NCBI GenBank assembly: GCA_965119745.1
Contig: OZ221973.1
Location: 1,860,001 to 1,924,000, forward strand
DNA: 64,000 bases
Direction: 5' to 3'
Origin: CAJFUR01 sp904420575
GTDB taxonomy: Bacteria; Actinomycetota; Coriobacteriia; Coriobacteriales; Eggerthellaceae
Part shown: in pieces, positions 50,537 to 60,343 of the stretch
Layout: every line of letters starts with the position of its first letter
Numbering within the stretch: position 1 is the first letter of the stretch
The notes under the pieces: generated by a model
Databases searched by the model: none
Seen by the model: only the letters and a program-made list of their open reading frames with translations
Told to the model about the DNA's origin: nothing
Program-made: the position numbers and the translations under genes

Positions 50537-50652
50537 CTTCATTTGAAGATAAATCATGAACGAGTATATACAAAAACGAAATTATACTCAATAAGAATTG
50601 TTTTAAAATGAGATATAAATAACCGAACGGGACGGGGCCGCCGTGCTATACT
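50537..50652. promoter_or_regulatory. AT-rich divergent control region
   Basis: About 95 bases (50537-50632) are strikingly AT-rich for this genome and separate the Fec-type operon from the DUF364 gene. cttcatttgaag (around 50539-50550) is a dyad that could bind a metal regulator. On the plus strand TATACT (50647-50652) is a -10 for the DUF364 gene, with no clear -35. No confident Fur or DtxR box is claimed. Confidence 0.55.
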
Positions 50653-50706
50653 CGGGCGAAAGGAAGTCGGGCGCCGGAGGGCGCATGCGCGAAAGGAGCG
50701 GCAAGG

Positions 50707-51570
50707 ATGGGGTGCGCTGAAAAGGACTGCTGCACGGCCTTTGCGAAGGACGGCGACCTCTCGTTTCCGGGAACCGAGGGCCACGGCACGCCGTGGAAGT
50801 TCTACAACCATCTGATCGGGCATGTTCCCGAAGACGTCATGGTCACCGACTACTGTCTGGGCACGCATTGGTCCTACGTGGAGGCCACGTGCGGCATGGG
50901 CGTTGCCTTCACGACCAAGGGCGGCGCGAAGCGCCGGCATTCCCAGGATCTGCGCGGCATGCCGCTGCGTTCGGTGGCGCAGCTGGCGAAGTCGTGGTGC
51001 TTCGAAGAGGCGTCGCTCGGCGTGGCGGCGCTCAACGCGTGGTACGCGCGCCCCGAACTGCTGGACCCGCTGGGCGCGACGTACGACGAGCCGGTCGAGC
51101 TGCCTGACGGGACCGTGCGCAAGATGGACGCCTTCGAGCTGTGCCGTCCTCGCATCGAGGCGCGCGGAGGCACGGCGAACGTCGTGGTGGTGGGGCATTT
51201 CCCGCATGTCGACCGCATCCAGGAGTACGCCCGCCTCACCGTGCTGGAGCGCAGCTGCTCTCAGCCGCTCGACACGCCCGACCCGGCGTGCGAATACGTG
51301 TTGCCGCAGGCCGACTTCGCGTTTGTGACGGGCGTCACCATCATCAACAAGACGGCGCCGCGCCTGCTCGACCTCGCCAAGAACGCCACGACCGTGTTCG
51401 TGGGTCCCTCGGTGGTCATGTCGCCGTTCCTGTTCGACTGGGGCGTCGAGATGCTGGCGGGCAGCGTGGTGGCCGATCCGGACAAGGCGCGCTTCGCGGT
51501 GAAGAACGGCGCGGGCGCGTTCTTCGGCGAGGCGCTGCAGATGGCCTCGCTCGTGCGCGCGGGCGCATGA
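50707..51570 (+). CDS. DUF4213/DUF364 (putative heavy-metal chelation) protein
   Basis: A 287-residue soluble protein matching the DUF4213-DUF364 pair by pattern: MVTDYCLGTHWSYVEATCGM and AALNAWYARPELL in the N-terminal half, VVVVGHFPHVDRI and FVTGVTIINKTAPRLLDLAK with VFVGPSVVMSPFLF in the C-terminal half. The family is linked to metal handling and often lies beside metal transporters, as here. It is divergent from the Fec-type genes. GAAAGGAG is upstream. Biochemical role unknown. Confidence 0.85.
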   Translation: MGCAEKDCCTAFAKDGDLSFPGTEGHGTPWKFYNHLIGHVPEDVMVTDYCLGTHWSYVEATCGMGVAFTTKGGAKRRHSQDLRGMPLRSVAQLAKSWCFEEASLGVAALNAWYARPELLDPLGATYDEPVELPDGTVRKMDAFELCRPRIEARGGTANVVVVGHFPHVDRIQEYARLTVLERSCSQPLDTPDPACEYVLPQADFAFVTGVTIINKTAPRLLDLAKNATTVFVGPSVVMSPFLFDWGVEMLAGSVVADPDKARFAVKNGAGAFFGEALQMASLVRAGA

Positions 51571-51640
51571 GGAACTCGCCCCTCTCTGCACAGGTGCGGC
51601 GTGGCATGCGGCCACTCGGAGCCGAAAGGCGGGGATTCGC

Positions 51641-52294
51641 TTGCTGTTCCTGCTGACAGGCGAGGTCCAGAGCGGCAAGACGCGCTGGCTCTGCCAGGTC
51701 GTCGACGACCTGGCGCGCAGCGGCGTGCCGTGCGCGGGCGTGCTCGCTCCTGGCGTGTGGCATGGGACCGAAGAGCCGGGACGTTTCGAGAAGCGCGGGA
51801 TAGACAACGTGCTTCTGCCGGGCGGCGAGCGCGTCCCGTTCGCCCGCAGGAACGACCTGGCGCAGGCGGCGGGCTCTTTCGACCCGGAAAGCCAGAGCGC
51901 CCGTGCCCGGCTTGCCTGGCACATCGCCGACGAAGCCCTCGCGAGGGTGAACGCGCACTTCGAAGGCTTGGCGAGGGCAGATGACACCCCGGACGAGACG
52001 GGAGCGCCCGACGCGCCCTGGAGCCCGTCGCTTTTGGTGGTGGACGAGCTCGGGCGGCTGGAGCTCATGGAGGGTGGTGGGCTCACGGAGGCGCTTGCCC
52101 TGTTGGAACGGGGCCCGTCGCCGCGCTTCCCCCATGCGCTCGCCGTCGTGCGCCTCTGGCTGGCAGACACGGCGGAGGGGCTTCTGGGCGAGACATGGGG
52201 CGAAGCCGTGCGCATCGCCGCCGGAGAAGAGGCCCGCCGCCGGCTTTTCGCCGCTTTCGGCCTTGCTTCTGCTATTGATAATGAGTATCATTAG
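51641..52294 (+). CDS. P-loop NTPase, THEP1/nucleoside-triphosphatase-like
   Basis: A 217-residue protein. The P-loop is LLTGEVQSGKTRWL (residues 4-17), with VLAPGVWHGTEEPGRFEKRG typical of THEP1-like proteins and LLVVDELGRLELMEGGG as Walker B. TTG start with GGCGGGG upstream. It follows the DUF364 gene by 70 bases and may belong to the same metal-related operon. The C-terminal codons overlap a Fur-like box. Confidence 0.82.
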   Translation: MLFLLTGEVQSGKTRWLCQVVDDLARSGVPCAGVLAPGVWHGTEEPGRFEKRGIDNVLLPGGERVPFARRNDLAQAAGSFDPESQSARARLAWHIADEALARVNAHFEGLARADDTPDETGAPDAPWSPSLLVVDELGRLELMEGGGLTEALALLERGPSPRFPHALAVVRLWLADTAEGLLGETWGEAVRIAAGEEARRRLFAAFGLASAIDNEYH

Positions 52295-52295
52295 C
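52277..52295 (+). promoter_or_regulatory. Fur-box-like operator
   Basis: GATAATGAGTATCATTAGC matches the classical GATAATGATAATCATTATC at 16 of 19 positions. It covers the stop codon of the NTPase gene and is about 117 bases upstream of the flavin reductase-rubredoxin gene. It suggests iron (Fur family) control of the downstream gene. Confidence 0.7.
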
Positions 52296-52411
52296 AAAGA
52301 GACATTCGTGAGGCAGAGACTGCGCGCGGCAAAGCGGCCGGACCCGCAGCCGCGGCGCGCACGGCCGAAGACGGAAGCATGCGCTCGGGCGCGGCTCGGA
52401 AAGGCGTTCCC

Positions 52412-53128
52412 ATGATGGACAACACGGCGTTCCATACCCTGAGTTACGGGCTCTACATCGTCGCCTCGAAGGCGGAAGACGGCGCGGCAGGCTGCGTGGT
52501 CAACACGTTTCAGCAGGTGACATCGACGCCTTTGCAGGTGAGCGTGGCGCTCAACAAGGAAAACGCCACGACGGGCACCGTCCGCGCGGCCGGACGCTTC
52601 ACGGCGGCGTGCCTGACCCAAAGCGCCGGCATGGAGCTCATCGGCACCTTCGGCTTCCGCAGCAGCAAGGACCTCGACAAGTTCGCGACCTGCGAGACGG
52701 CGTTCGATGCGTCGGGGATGCCCTACGTGGCCGAGCAGGCGTGCGCGCGCTTCTCGGCGCGCGTGGTGCAGGAGGTGGATCTGGGCACGCACGTCCTGTT
52801 CGTGGGCGAGGTGGAGGAAGCGGAGCGCCTCTGTGCCGAGGCGCCCATGACGTACGCCTACTATCATCAGGTCAAAGGCGGCAAGACGCCGCCCAAGGCG
52901 TCCAGCTACCTGCCGGGCGAGGACGCGCCCGCGCCGGCGTCGGCCGCTGCGGAGATCCCGGCGGAAAAGGAGGCCGGGCCGGAAAAGGCGGAGCCCGCCT
53001 CGGCGCCGCAGTACGCCTGGCGCTGCACGGTGTGCGGCCATCTGGTGCACGAGGACGAGCTTCCCGACGACTTCGTGTGCCCCGTCTGCGGCGTGGGCAA
53101 GGAGATGTTCGAGCGCGTCGCCCTCTAG
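52412..53128 (+). CDS. High-molecular-weight rubredoxin (flavin reductase-rubredoxin fusion)
   Basis: A 238-residue fusion. Residues 1-165 are an FMN-binding flavin reductase domain (FHTLSYGLYIVASKAEDGAA, GCVVNTFQQVTSTPLQVSVA). An Ala/Pro/Glu linker leads to a C-terminal rubredoxin: WRCTVCGHLV and VCPVCGVGKEMF. This layout equals the Hrb protein of Moorella, which reduces flavodiiron protein FprA for oxygen or NO removal. A Fur-like box is upstream, fitting an oxidative/iron-stress role. ATG at 52412; Met at 52415 is equally possible. Confidence 0.92.
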   Translation: MMDNTAFHTLSYGLYIVASKAEDGAAGCVVNTFQQVTSTPLQVSVALNKENATTGTVRAAGRFTAACLTQSAGMELIGTFGFRSSKDLDKFATCETAFDASGMPYVAEQACARFSARVVQEVDLGTHVLFVGEVEEAERLCAEAPMTYAYYHQVKGGKTPPKASSYLPGEDAPAPASAAAEIPAEKEAGPEKAEPASAPQYAWRCTVCGHLVHEDELPDDFVCPVCGVGKEMFERVAL

Positions 53129-53163
53129 GGAGGCCGCCTCGCCGCCGGCGCCTGATGGCCGCC

Positions 53164-54219
53164 CTACTTGTCCCAGGCGAGAAACGCCCAGGTGACGGTG
53201 CGGGGATCGCGGAGGCGCAAGGCGCGTTCGGGCACGCCCTTCCTGTCGGGGAGGCCGGCGCGCTCGTTTTCGACCAGCTGGCCTTCCAGCCAGGGGCGCA
53301 GGCGCGCCAGCGCGGCGTCGCGCTCGGCGCGCGGCACGAACGCCGCGGAGTCCTCCACCATGCGCCCCAGGTCCTCGCAGGCCTCGTCCAGCGAGTCGAA
53401 GGTGTCCGACCGCGTGCTTTCGATGTAGGCCGCTTCGGCCTTGATGCCGCGGGCGGCCAGGATGTTGAAGGCGTACAGGTAGTCGCGCCCCAGCACGCTC
53501 TGCAGCCCGATGGCCTGCAGCACGCGCTCGTCGGTGCGGGGGGAGGATCCCGTTGCCAGCGTGATGCACACGCGGCGGCGCGCCACGTCGGTCAGGCGCA
53601 GAAGCGCCTCTTCCAGGTCGGCCACGGCGATGGAGCGCGAGGCCACGCACACGTCGGCCGACTCCGGCCCCACGCCGCAGGCGGCCCAGTCGTCCTCCCA
53701 GCTCATCTGCTTGGGGAACACGGACGTGACGCCGTGCGCGTCGAGTTCCTCCCGCAGCACGCCCAGCATGCCGGCCGAGAAGTCGGCGGCCACCACCGTG
53801 TGCCCCGCCTGTCCGAGCGGCACGGAGAGCGCGCCGGTGCCGCAGCCCATGTCGAACACCGTCTCGCCCGGCAGGATGCGCGCCAGTTCCAGAAAGCGCT
53901 CCACGTACGGGTTCGGCGCGTCCTTGGTGCCGAAGGTGGCCGAGCGCTTGTCCCAGTACGTCGCGTCGTCCGCGTGGCGCCGGGCCTTCTGCAGCTCCTT
54001 CCATTCGGCGTTCCAGTCGCGGGTGGTCAACAGCGGCTCGAAGGGCTGCTGCGCGGCGGCGGGCTCGGGCTCGGGGGACGGGGCGGCAGCGCCGGCGGCG
54101 TGCTCCGCCTGCGCGTCAGACGTCGCTGTGCCGGCTGTGGGAGCCGCGGACGTCGCAGGCGGACAGACGGCGTCGTGGGACTCGGCGGACGGGACCGTAG
54201 GTGTGGTGTTTTCTGTCAT
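53164..54219 (-). CDS. SAM-dependent methyltransferase (class I)
   Basis: A 351-residue protein. After an Ala/Pro-rich N-terminal 60 residues and WNAEWKELQKARRHADDATY comes the SAM-binding fold: ETVFDMGCGTGALSVPLGQ (motif I), VVAADFSAGMLGVL, and CVASRSIAVADL. The substrate is not apparent. ATG at 54219 follows AAAGGCC. Divergent from thyX with a TATACT-like sequence near 54259 between them. Confidence 0.85.
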   Translation of the reverse strand: MTENTTPTVPSAESHDAVCPPATSAAPTAGTATSDAQAEHAAGAAAPSPEPEPAAAQQPFEPLLTTRDWNAEWKELQKARRHADDATYWDKRSATFGTKDAPNPYVERFLELARILPGETVFDMGCGTGALSVPLGQAGHTVVAADFSAGMLGVLREELDAHGVTSVFPKQMSWEDDWAACGVGPESADVCVASRSIAVADLEEALLRLTDVARRRVCITLATGSSPRTDERVLQAIGLQSVLGRDYLYAFNILAARGIKAEAAYIESTRSDTFDSLDEACEDLGRMVEDSAAFVPRAERDAALARLRPWLEGQLVENERAGLPDRKGVPERALRLRDPRTVTWAFLAWDK

Positions 54220-54328
54220 GGCAGGCCTTTCGCTGGGAGGCGGCGCTTCTTTAGGTACTATACTAGACGAACGGGAAGACTTTCGAGAGCGCACGCCAAA
54301 TTATAGCGATTTGAGGAGTATTTGTCTC

Positions 54329-55009
54329 ATGCATGTCGAATTGCTCTACCACACGCCCGACCCCGAGCGCGCCATCGCCACGGCGGCGCGCCTGTGCTAC
54401 GCGCCCGTCGGCGCGTCCGAACTCATGGAGACCATGCCCGAAGAGCGCGTGAGAAGCGTGCTGTCCACCATCATGGGCAGCGGCCACTTCTCCACGCTCG
54501 AGCACGCCAGCTACACGTTCGCCGTGGACGGCGTGTCGCGCGCGCTCACGCACCAGCTGGTGCGCCACCGCATCGCAAGCTTCAACCAGCAGAGCCAGCG
54601 CTACGTGAAGTTCACGGACGGCCTTGCCACCATCAAGCCGGAAAGCGTGGCGGCCGACGAAGGGGCGAGCGCGGTGTTCGACGAGGCCGTCCGAGCCGCC
54701 ATCGAAGCGTACGAGAGGCTTTTGGCCGCCGGCATCCCGGCCGAGGACGCGCGCTACCTTCTGCCCAACGCCGCCGAGACGAAGATCGTAATCACCATGA
54801 ACGTGCGCGAGCTGCTGCACTTCTTCTCCCTGCGCTGCTGCAACCGCGCGCAATGGGAGATCCGCGACATGGCGCACCGCATGCTGGATTTGGCGAAGCC
54901 CACGGCGCCGTTCGTGTTCATGGACGCCGGCGCGCCCTGCGTGCGCGGCGCCTGTCCCGAAGGCAAGATGACCTGTGGCCATCCGTTTCCGCACGTGAGC
55001 AGGGGCTAG
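54329..55009 (+). CDS. thyX: Flavin-dependent thymidylate synthase
   Basis: A 226-residue ThyX, making dTMP from dUMP with FAD and methylene-tetrahydrofolate. The signature RHRIASFNQQSQRY (RHR-x7-S type) is complete, as are GHFSTLEHASYTF and LRCCNRAQWEIRDMA. GAGGAG precedes the ATG. The 3' part overlaps no gene; the DUF1385 gene starts one base later, so both are likely co-transcribed. Confidence 0.97.
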   Translation: MHVELLYHTPDPERAIATAARLCYAPVGASELMETMPEERVRSVLSTIMGSGHFSTLEHASYTFAVDGVSRALTHQLVRHRIASFNQQSQRYVKFTDGLATIKPESVAADEGASAVFDEAVRAAIEAYERLLAAGIPAEDARYLLPNAAETKIVITMNVRELLHFFSLRCCNRAQWEIRDMAHRMLDLAKPTAPFVFMDAGAPCVRGACPEGKMTCGHPFPHVSRG

Positions 55010-55010
55010 C

Positions 55011-56345
55011 ATGGGGAAAAGCAAGGTGTTCGAGGCCGCCGACGCCCCGAAGAAGAGCGACCTTTCGCGGGCGTTCGCCGAGGACGGGGCGCTCAAGACG
55101 CATGTGGGAGGCCAGGCGCTCATCGAGGGCGTCATGATGCGGGGCAAGTTCAACTGGGCGGTGGCCGTGCGCGAGCCTTCGGGCGACGTGTACGTGGAAG
55201 AGCATGACCTGGCGTCGGGCAAGAACGTGGACGGATGGCTGCACTGGCCGCTCGTGCGCGGGTGCCGGGCCTTGGTGGAGTCGCTGCTGCTGGGCTTCAA
55301 GGCGCTCGAGATCGCGGCGCTGCATGCGTTCGCCGAAGAGGACGACGAAGGGCACGATGTCGCCGCGGCCCCTTCGCCGTCTTCGGGCGCCGTTGCCGAC
55401 AAGCCGGCGTTCTCCTGGAAAGACGACTTCGGGCGGCCGGACACGGTGATGGACGCGCTGGGGGCGCAGACGTCGCTTCAGGTGGTGTCGGAGCCTGCGG
55501 ACCCGGCATCGGACGCAGGCGCGCCCGCCGGCCCAGGTGCCCTGACGACGCAGGACGCAGGCGCGCCCGCCGCTGCGGACCGGTCCGAGAAGAAGTCGTT
55601 TCTGGACGAAGAGGCCGAGTTCGGCAAGAAGGAAATGGCCGTGTCCATGGTGTTGGGGCTGGTGTTGGGCGTGGTGCTGTTCATCGTGGCGCCGGCGTTC
55701 CTCACGAACCTCATCGTGGGGGAGTACGACTCCAACGCGCTTCTGTGGAACATCGTGGACGGGCTTCTGCGCGTGGCGGTGTTCGTGTTCTACCTGTGGC
55801 TCATCGGGCGCATGCAGGACATCAAGCGTATGTTCGGCTATCACGGCGCCGAGCACAAGACCATCCACTGCTACGAGCACGGGCTTCCCCTCACGCCGGA
55901 GAACGCGCGCAGCTTCCCGCGCCTGCACGTGCGCTGCGGCACGGCGTTCCTCATCATGGTCATGATCATCGCCATCTTCGTGTACACGGTGGTTCCGCTG
56001 AACGCGCTCATCGACGCCTGGGGCGTGCCCGACGGCGCGCCGAAGCTCGCGCTCGTCATAGCGGTGCGCATCGCGCTCATGCCGGTCATCGCCGGCATCT
56101 CCTACGAGATCACCGTCAAGTGGGCAGGCAGCCATCCGGAAAACCCCCTGGTGAAGGTCATCCTTTGGCCCGGTATGCAGATGCAGTACCTGACCACGAA
56201 CGAACCCGACGACAGCATGATCGAATGCGCCATCGCCGCCATGCAGCGCGTGCTGGAGCGCGAAGAGGCGGAAGGCGAGCGCGCGCGTGCCGAAGCCGCC
56301 GACGATGCCGAAGCGGCCGCGGACACGTCGCCCGCGGCCGCGTAG
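55011..56345 (+). CDS. DUF1385 membrane protein
   Basis: A 444-residue protein. VGGQALIEGVMMRGKFNWAV and the later FGYHGAEHKTIHCYEHG with SFPRLHVRCGTAFLIMVMII are the DUF1385 marks. Four or more membrane helices follow residue 200. A hydrophilic insert of about 100 residues (115-210) separates the two halves, longer than usual. The family function is unknown; the conserved His/Glu in GAEHKTIHCYE suggest metal binding. Confidence 0.9.
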   Translation: MGKSKVFEAADAPKKSDLSRAFAEDGALKTHVGGQALIEGVMMRGKFNWAVAVREPSGDVYVEEHDLASGKNVDGWLHWPLVRGCRALVESLLLGFKALEIAALHAFAEEDDEGHDVAAAPSPSSGAVADKPAFSWKDDFGRPDTVMDALGAQTSLQVVSEPADPASDAGAPAGPGALTTQDAGAPAAADRSEKKSFLDEEAEFGKKEMAVSMVLGLVLGVVLFIVAPAFLTNLIVGEYDSNALLWNIVDGLLRVAVFVFYLWLIGRMQDIKRMFGYHGAEHKTIHCYEHGLPLTPENARSFPRLHVRCGTAFLIMVMIIAIFVYTVVPLNALIDAWGVPDGAPKLALVIAVRIALMPVIAGISYEITVKWAGSHPENPLVKVILWPGMQMQYLTTNEPDDSMIECAIAAMQRVLEREEAEGERARAEAADDAEAAADTSPAAA

Positions 56346-56479
56346 ACGCCGCTGCCCCCACCGCGCGTGCGGCACGGGGGCTGGCATCGGCACGTCCTGC
56401 CCGGACGATGCGTTCCTGGCCGACATCTCCTTTCGGACGTGGCGAATTCTGAGGTTTGTGGGGGCGAGGGCAAAAAACC

Positions 56480-56504
56480 TTGCCCCCCCCCCTGACTGAT
56501 ACAA
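56480..56504 (+). promoter_or_regulatory. Promoter candidate with a nine-C run
   Basis: TTG at 56480 is followed by nine C (56482-56490) and TACAAT (56499-56504). If TTGCCC (56480-56485) is the -35, the spacer is only 13 bases; gaining three or four C would give the ideal 16-17. Homopolymer length change could therefore switch expression of the ABC exporter downstream. Confidence 0.4.
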
Positions 56505-56574
56505 TGGCAAACTGCACGCGTCTGACGACACGCGCATGGTTCTGTCCCCGATTCGACCCCGAAGGGTGAGGCCG

Positions 56575-57354
<780 letters not shown>

Positions 57355-58527
57355 ATGAAAGGCAACATGCTCACGATTGCGCGCAAGGAGCTGGCGAAGT
57401 TCTTCAGCAACCGCGTTTCCGCCTTGGTGTCCATCGTGCTTCCCGGGCTTCTGATCTTTGTGCTGTGGTCGTTCATGGGAAGCGCCATGCAGGACATGTT
57501 CTCGCCCGACGAGGACGTCTCGCCGGTGGTGGGCGTGGTGAACGAACCGGCAAGCGTGCGGGCCCTCGCGCAGGATTCGGGCATCCAGACGGTGCCCGAA
57601 GAGGCGCTTCCTGATGCGGACGCCATGCGCGAGCGCATCGATGCGGGCGAAGTGCAGGCGTTCGCCGCATTCCCCGAGGACTTCGATGCGGCGGTTGCGG
57701 CTTATGATCCCGCTTCTGGGAAGCCCGCCCCGCAAGTGGAGATATATGCGAACTCGGCCGACGCCGATTCCGCCGCAGCCGCGTCCGCTCTCGAGGCGGC
57801 GCTTGCGGCCTACGAGTCGTCGCTTTCGAACCGCTTCGACGTGAACGCGGGGGAGGGGCCCTACGACGTGGCGGAGGAGCGTGACCTGGCAAGTTCGGTC
57901 GTGGTGTCCATCGTGCCGCTTCTGCTGCTGATACTGCTGTTCTCCAGCGTCATGTCCATCGCGGCGGAATCGGTGGCCGGTGAGAAGGAGCGCGGCACCA
58001 TGGCGACGCTTCTGGCCACGCCCATCCGCCGGCGCGACATCGCGCTCGGCAAGCTCCTCGCCATCACGCTCATCGGCCTTTTGATCGCAGCGTCCAGCAT
58101 GGTGGGCATCTTCGCAGGCCTGCCGAACATGATGGGCGGCGGCGTGAACCTGAACGTCTACGGGCCCGTCGAGTACCTGCTGCTGGCGCTCGTGGTGGTG
58201 TCGACGACACTTGTCATGGTCATGCTCATCACCGTGGTGTCTACGCTGGCCTCGTCGGTGAAGGAGGCGGGCATGTACCTGACGCCGCTCATGATCGTGG
58301 TCATGCTCGTGGGCATTCTGGGGATGTTCGGAGGCGTGCAGGAAGATCTCGGCTACTACCTCATCCCCGTCTACAACAGCGTGCAGGCCATGAACGGCAT
58401 TTTCTCCTTCGACTTCCAGGCGGTCAATATCGTGGCGTGCGTGGCGAGCAACCTCGTGGTCACGGGCGTGGGCGTGCTCGTGCTGCAGCGCATGTTCGAC
58501 AGCGAGCGCCTCATGTTCTCGCGCTAG
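57355..58527 (+). CDS. Nat-type ABC exporter permease
   Basis: A 390-residue ABC-2 permease. One N-terminal helix (about 20-45), a large extracytoplasmic domain (50-180), then five helices. MSIAAESVAGEKERGTMATL followed by LATPIRRRDIALGKLLA is the diagnostic coupling region of NatB-type subunits. The pair may expel Na+ or a peptide or drug. Start directly after the ATPase stop. Confidence 0.9.
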   Translation: MKGNMLTIARKELAKFFSNRVSALVSIVLPGLLIFVLWSFMGSAMQDMFSPDEDVSPVVGVVNEPASVRALAQDSGIQTVPEEALPDADAMRERIDAGEVQAFAAFPEDFDAAVAAYDPASGKPAPQVEIYANSADADSAAAASALEAALAAYESSLSNRFDVNAGEGPYDVAEERDLASSVVVSIVPLLLLILLFSSVMSIAAESVAGEKERGTMATLLATPIRRRDIALGKLLAITLIGLLIAASSMVGIFAGLPNMMGGGVNLNVYGPVEYLLLALVVVSTTLVMVMLITVVSTLASSVKEAGMYLTPLMIVVMLVGILGMFGGVQEDLGYYLIPVYNSVQAMNGIFSFDFQAVNIVACVASNLVVTGVGVLVLQRMFDSERLMFSR

Positions 58528-58696
58528 GGGAGCGCCCGCTTGGGCAGGCTGCCCCCGCGGGATGGGGGCAGCCTGCGTTTCGTGCCTAAAAGGCTTCCGT
58601 CATGCTTCCGTAATCATTCCGCCATCTGGGACGATGACGTGCATGCTAGACTGGTCGGTGTTTTTCTCATCATTCCAGCAAACGGGAGGCCCCGCC

Positions 58697-59428
58697 GTGG
58701 CAAACGCGATCTCGGTCAACGACATATACAAGAGCTTCGGGACGGTCGAAGCGCTCAGAGGCGTGTCTCTCGAGGTCGCCGAGGCGGAGAAAGTGGTCGT
58801 CATCGGGCCGTCCGGCTCGGGCAAAAGCGTGCTTATCCGCTGCATCAACGGCCTGGAGGTCCCCGATTCCGGCACCATCGTGGTCGACGGCATGAACCTG
58901 TCCGACCGCAAGGTGAACGCCCGCGCCGTCGCCCGGGACGTGGCCATGGTGTTCCAAAGCTACAACCTCTACCCCCACAAGACCGTGCTGGAAAACGTCA
59001 CGCTCGCACCCATCAAGGTGCTCAAGGTGCCGCGCGAACAGGCCGAGCGCGAAGGGCGCGCGTATTTGGACCGGGTAGGCCTGGCCGACAAGGTGGACAA
59101 GTATCCCGACCAGCTCTCCGGCGGGCAGCAGCAGCGCGTCGCCATCGCGCGCGCCCTCAACATGCACCCGAAGATCATGCTTTTGGACGAGCCCACGAGC
59201 GCGCTCGACCCGGAGATGGTGCAGGAGGTGCTCGACGTCATCAAGTCGCTCGCGGAAACGAACATGACCATCGTCATGGTGACCCACGAGATGGGCTTGG
59301 CGCGCGAGGCGGCCGACAAGGTGGTGTTCATGGAGAACGGCCTGGTGGTGGATGCCGGCACGCCCCACTACATCTTCGACGAGACCGACAATGCCCGCAT
59401 CAAGAGCTTCCTGTCGAAGATCCTGTAG
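58697..59428 (+). CDS. Polar amino acid ABC transporter ATPase (GlnQ-like)
   Basis: A 243-residue ATPase. Walker A GPSGSGKSV, Q-loop FQSYNLYPHKTVLENV, signature LSGGQQQRVAIARAL, Walker B IMLLDEPTSALDPE, switch HEMGLAREAAD: all GlnQ/ArtP-type. GTG at 58697 follows CGGGAGG and gives the family length; an upstream in-frame Met would add 45 untypical residues. First gene of a four-gene operon for glutamate, glutamine or a related acid. Confidence 0.94.
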   Translation: MANAISVNDIYKSFGTVEALRGVSLEVAEAEKVVVIGPSGSGKSVLIRCINGLEVPDSGTIVVDGMNLSDRKVNARAVARDVAMVFQSYNLYPHKTVLENVTLAPIKVLKVPREQAEREGRAYLDRVGLADKVDKYPDQLSGGQQQRVAIARALNMHPKIMLLDEPTSALDPEMVQEVLDVIKSLAETNMTIVMVTHEMGLAREAADKVVFMENGLVVDAGTPHYIFDETDNARIKSFLSKIL

Positions 59429-59437
59429 GAGGCCGGG

Positions 59438-60343
59438 ATGATCGCAAGGCGGACATTCCTGCGTATGGGGGCGCTTGCGGGAGCGGCGCTGGTGCTGGGA
59501 GGCGCCGGCGCGCTTGCGGGCTGCACGCCCGACGCAGACGTTTTGCGCGTGGGCACCAAGATCGACGTGCCGGGCTTCGGCTTCCAGAACCCCGAGACGG
59601 GCAACATCGAGGGCATGGAGGTGGACATCGCCCGCGAGCTGGCGAAGCGCATCAAGGGCGACCCGAACGCGCTTCAGGTCACGGGCGTGAACGTCACGAC
59701 GCGCGGCGCCATGCTGGACAACGGCACGCTCGACGCGACGCTGGCCACGTTCACCGTCACCGAGGAGCGGAAGAAGAGCTACAACTTCTCGCGCCCGTAC
59801 TACACCGACCACATCGGCGTGCTGGTGAAGAAGTCCTCCGGCATCGCCGACCTTGCGGGGCTCGACGGCAAGACCGTGGGCGTGGCGCTTTCGGCCACCA
59901 CGCGCGACAAGCTGGCGGCGGCCGGCGACGAGCTGGGCATCCACATGAACTTCGCCGAGTACTCGACGTATCCCGAGATCAAGATCGCGCTGGTGGCGGG
60001 ACGCGTGGATGCGTTCTCCGTGGACAGCTCCATCCTGAAAGGGTATCTGGACGACTCCACCATGCTGCTCGACACGCACTTCGCCCCGCAGGAGTACGGC
60101 GTGGCCACCAAGAAGTCGAACGTCGAGCTGGCCGAGCAGGTCGACGCCGCCATCGCGGCCATGCAGGACGACGGCACCTTGGCGGCGCTCCAGGAGCGCT
60201 GGGGCCTGACGAGCGACGCGTCGGAAGACGCGGACGAGGGCGGCGACGCCGGGGTGGACGCGAATGGTACGGGCGATGGTGCGGACGGCGCTGGCGGCGA
60301 CGCGGGCGCGGGTGCCGGGGCGGACGGAGGCGCGCATGCTTGA
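59438..60343 (+). CDS. Polar amino acid-binding lipoprotein
   Basis: A 301-residue solute-binding protein. The signal has MIARRTFLRMGALAGAALVL, a twin-Arg start, and lipobox ALAGCTP. The body is a cluster F (GlnH-type) fold: GNIEGMEVDIARELAKRIKG and ATLATFTVTEERKKSYNFSR with YYTDHIGVLVKK. A C-terminal Gly/Ala/Asp-rich tail of about 50 residues is low-complexity. The 3' end overlaps the permease by eight bases. Confidence 0.92.
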   Translation: MIARRTFLRMGALAGAALVLGGAGALAGCTPDADVLRVGTKIDVPGFGFQNPETGNIEGMEVDIARELAKRIKGDPNALQVTGVNVTTRGAMLDNGTLDATLATFTVTEERKKSYNFSRPYYTDHIGVLVKKSSGIADLAGLDGKTVGVALSATTRDKLAAAGDELGIHMNFAEYSTYPEIKIALVAGRVDAFSVDSSILKGYLDDSTMLLDTHFAPQEYGVATKKSNVELAEQVDAAIAAMQDDGTLAALQERWGLTSDASEDADEGGDAGVDANGTGDGADGAGGDAGAGAGADGGAHA

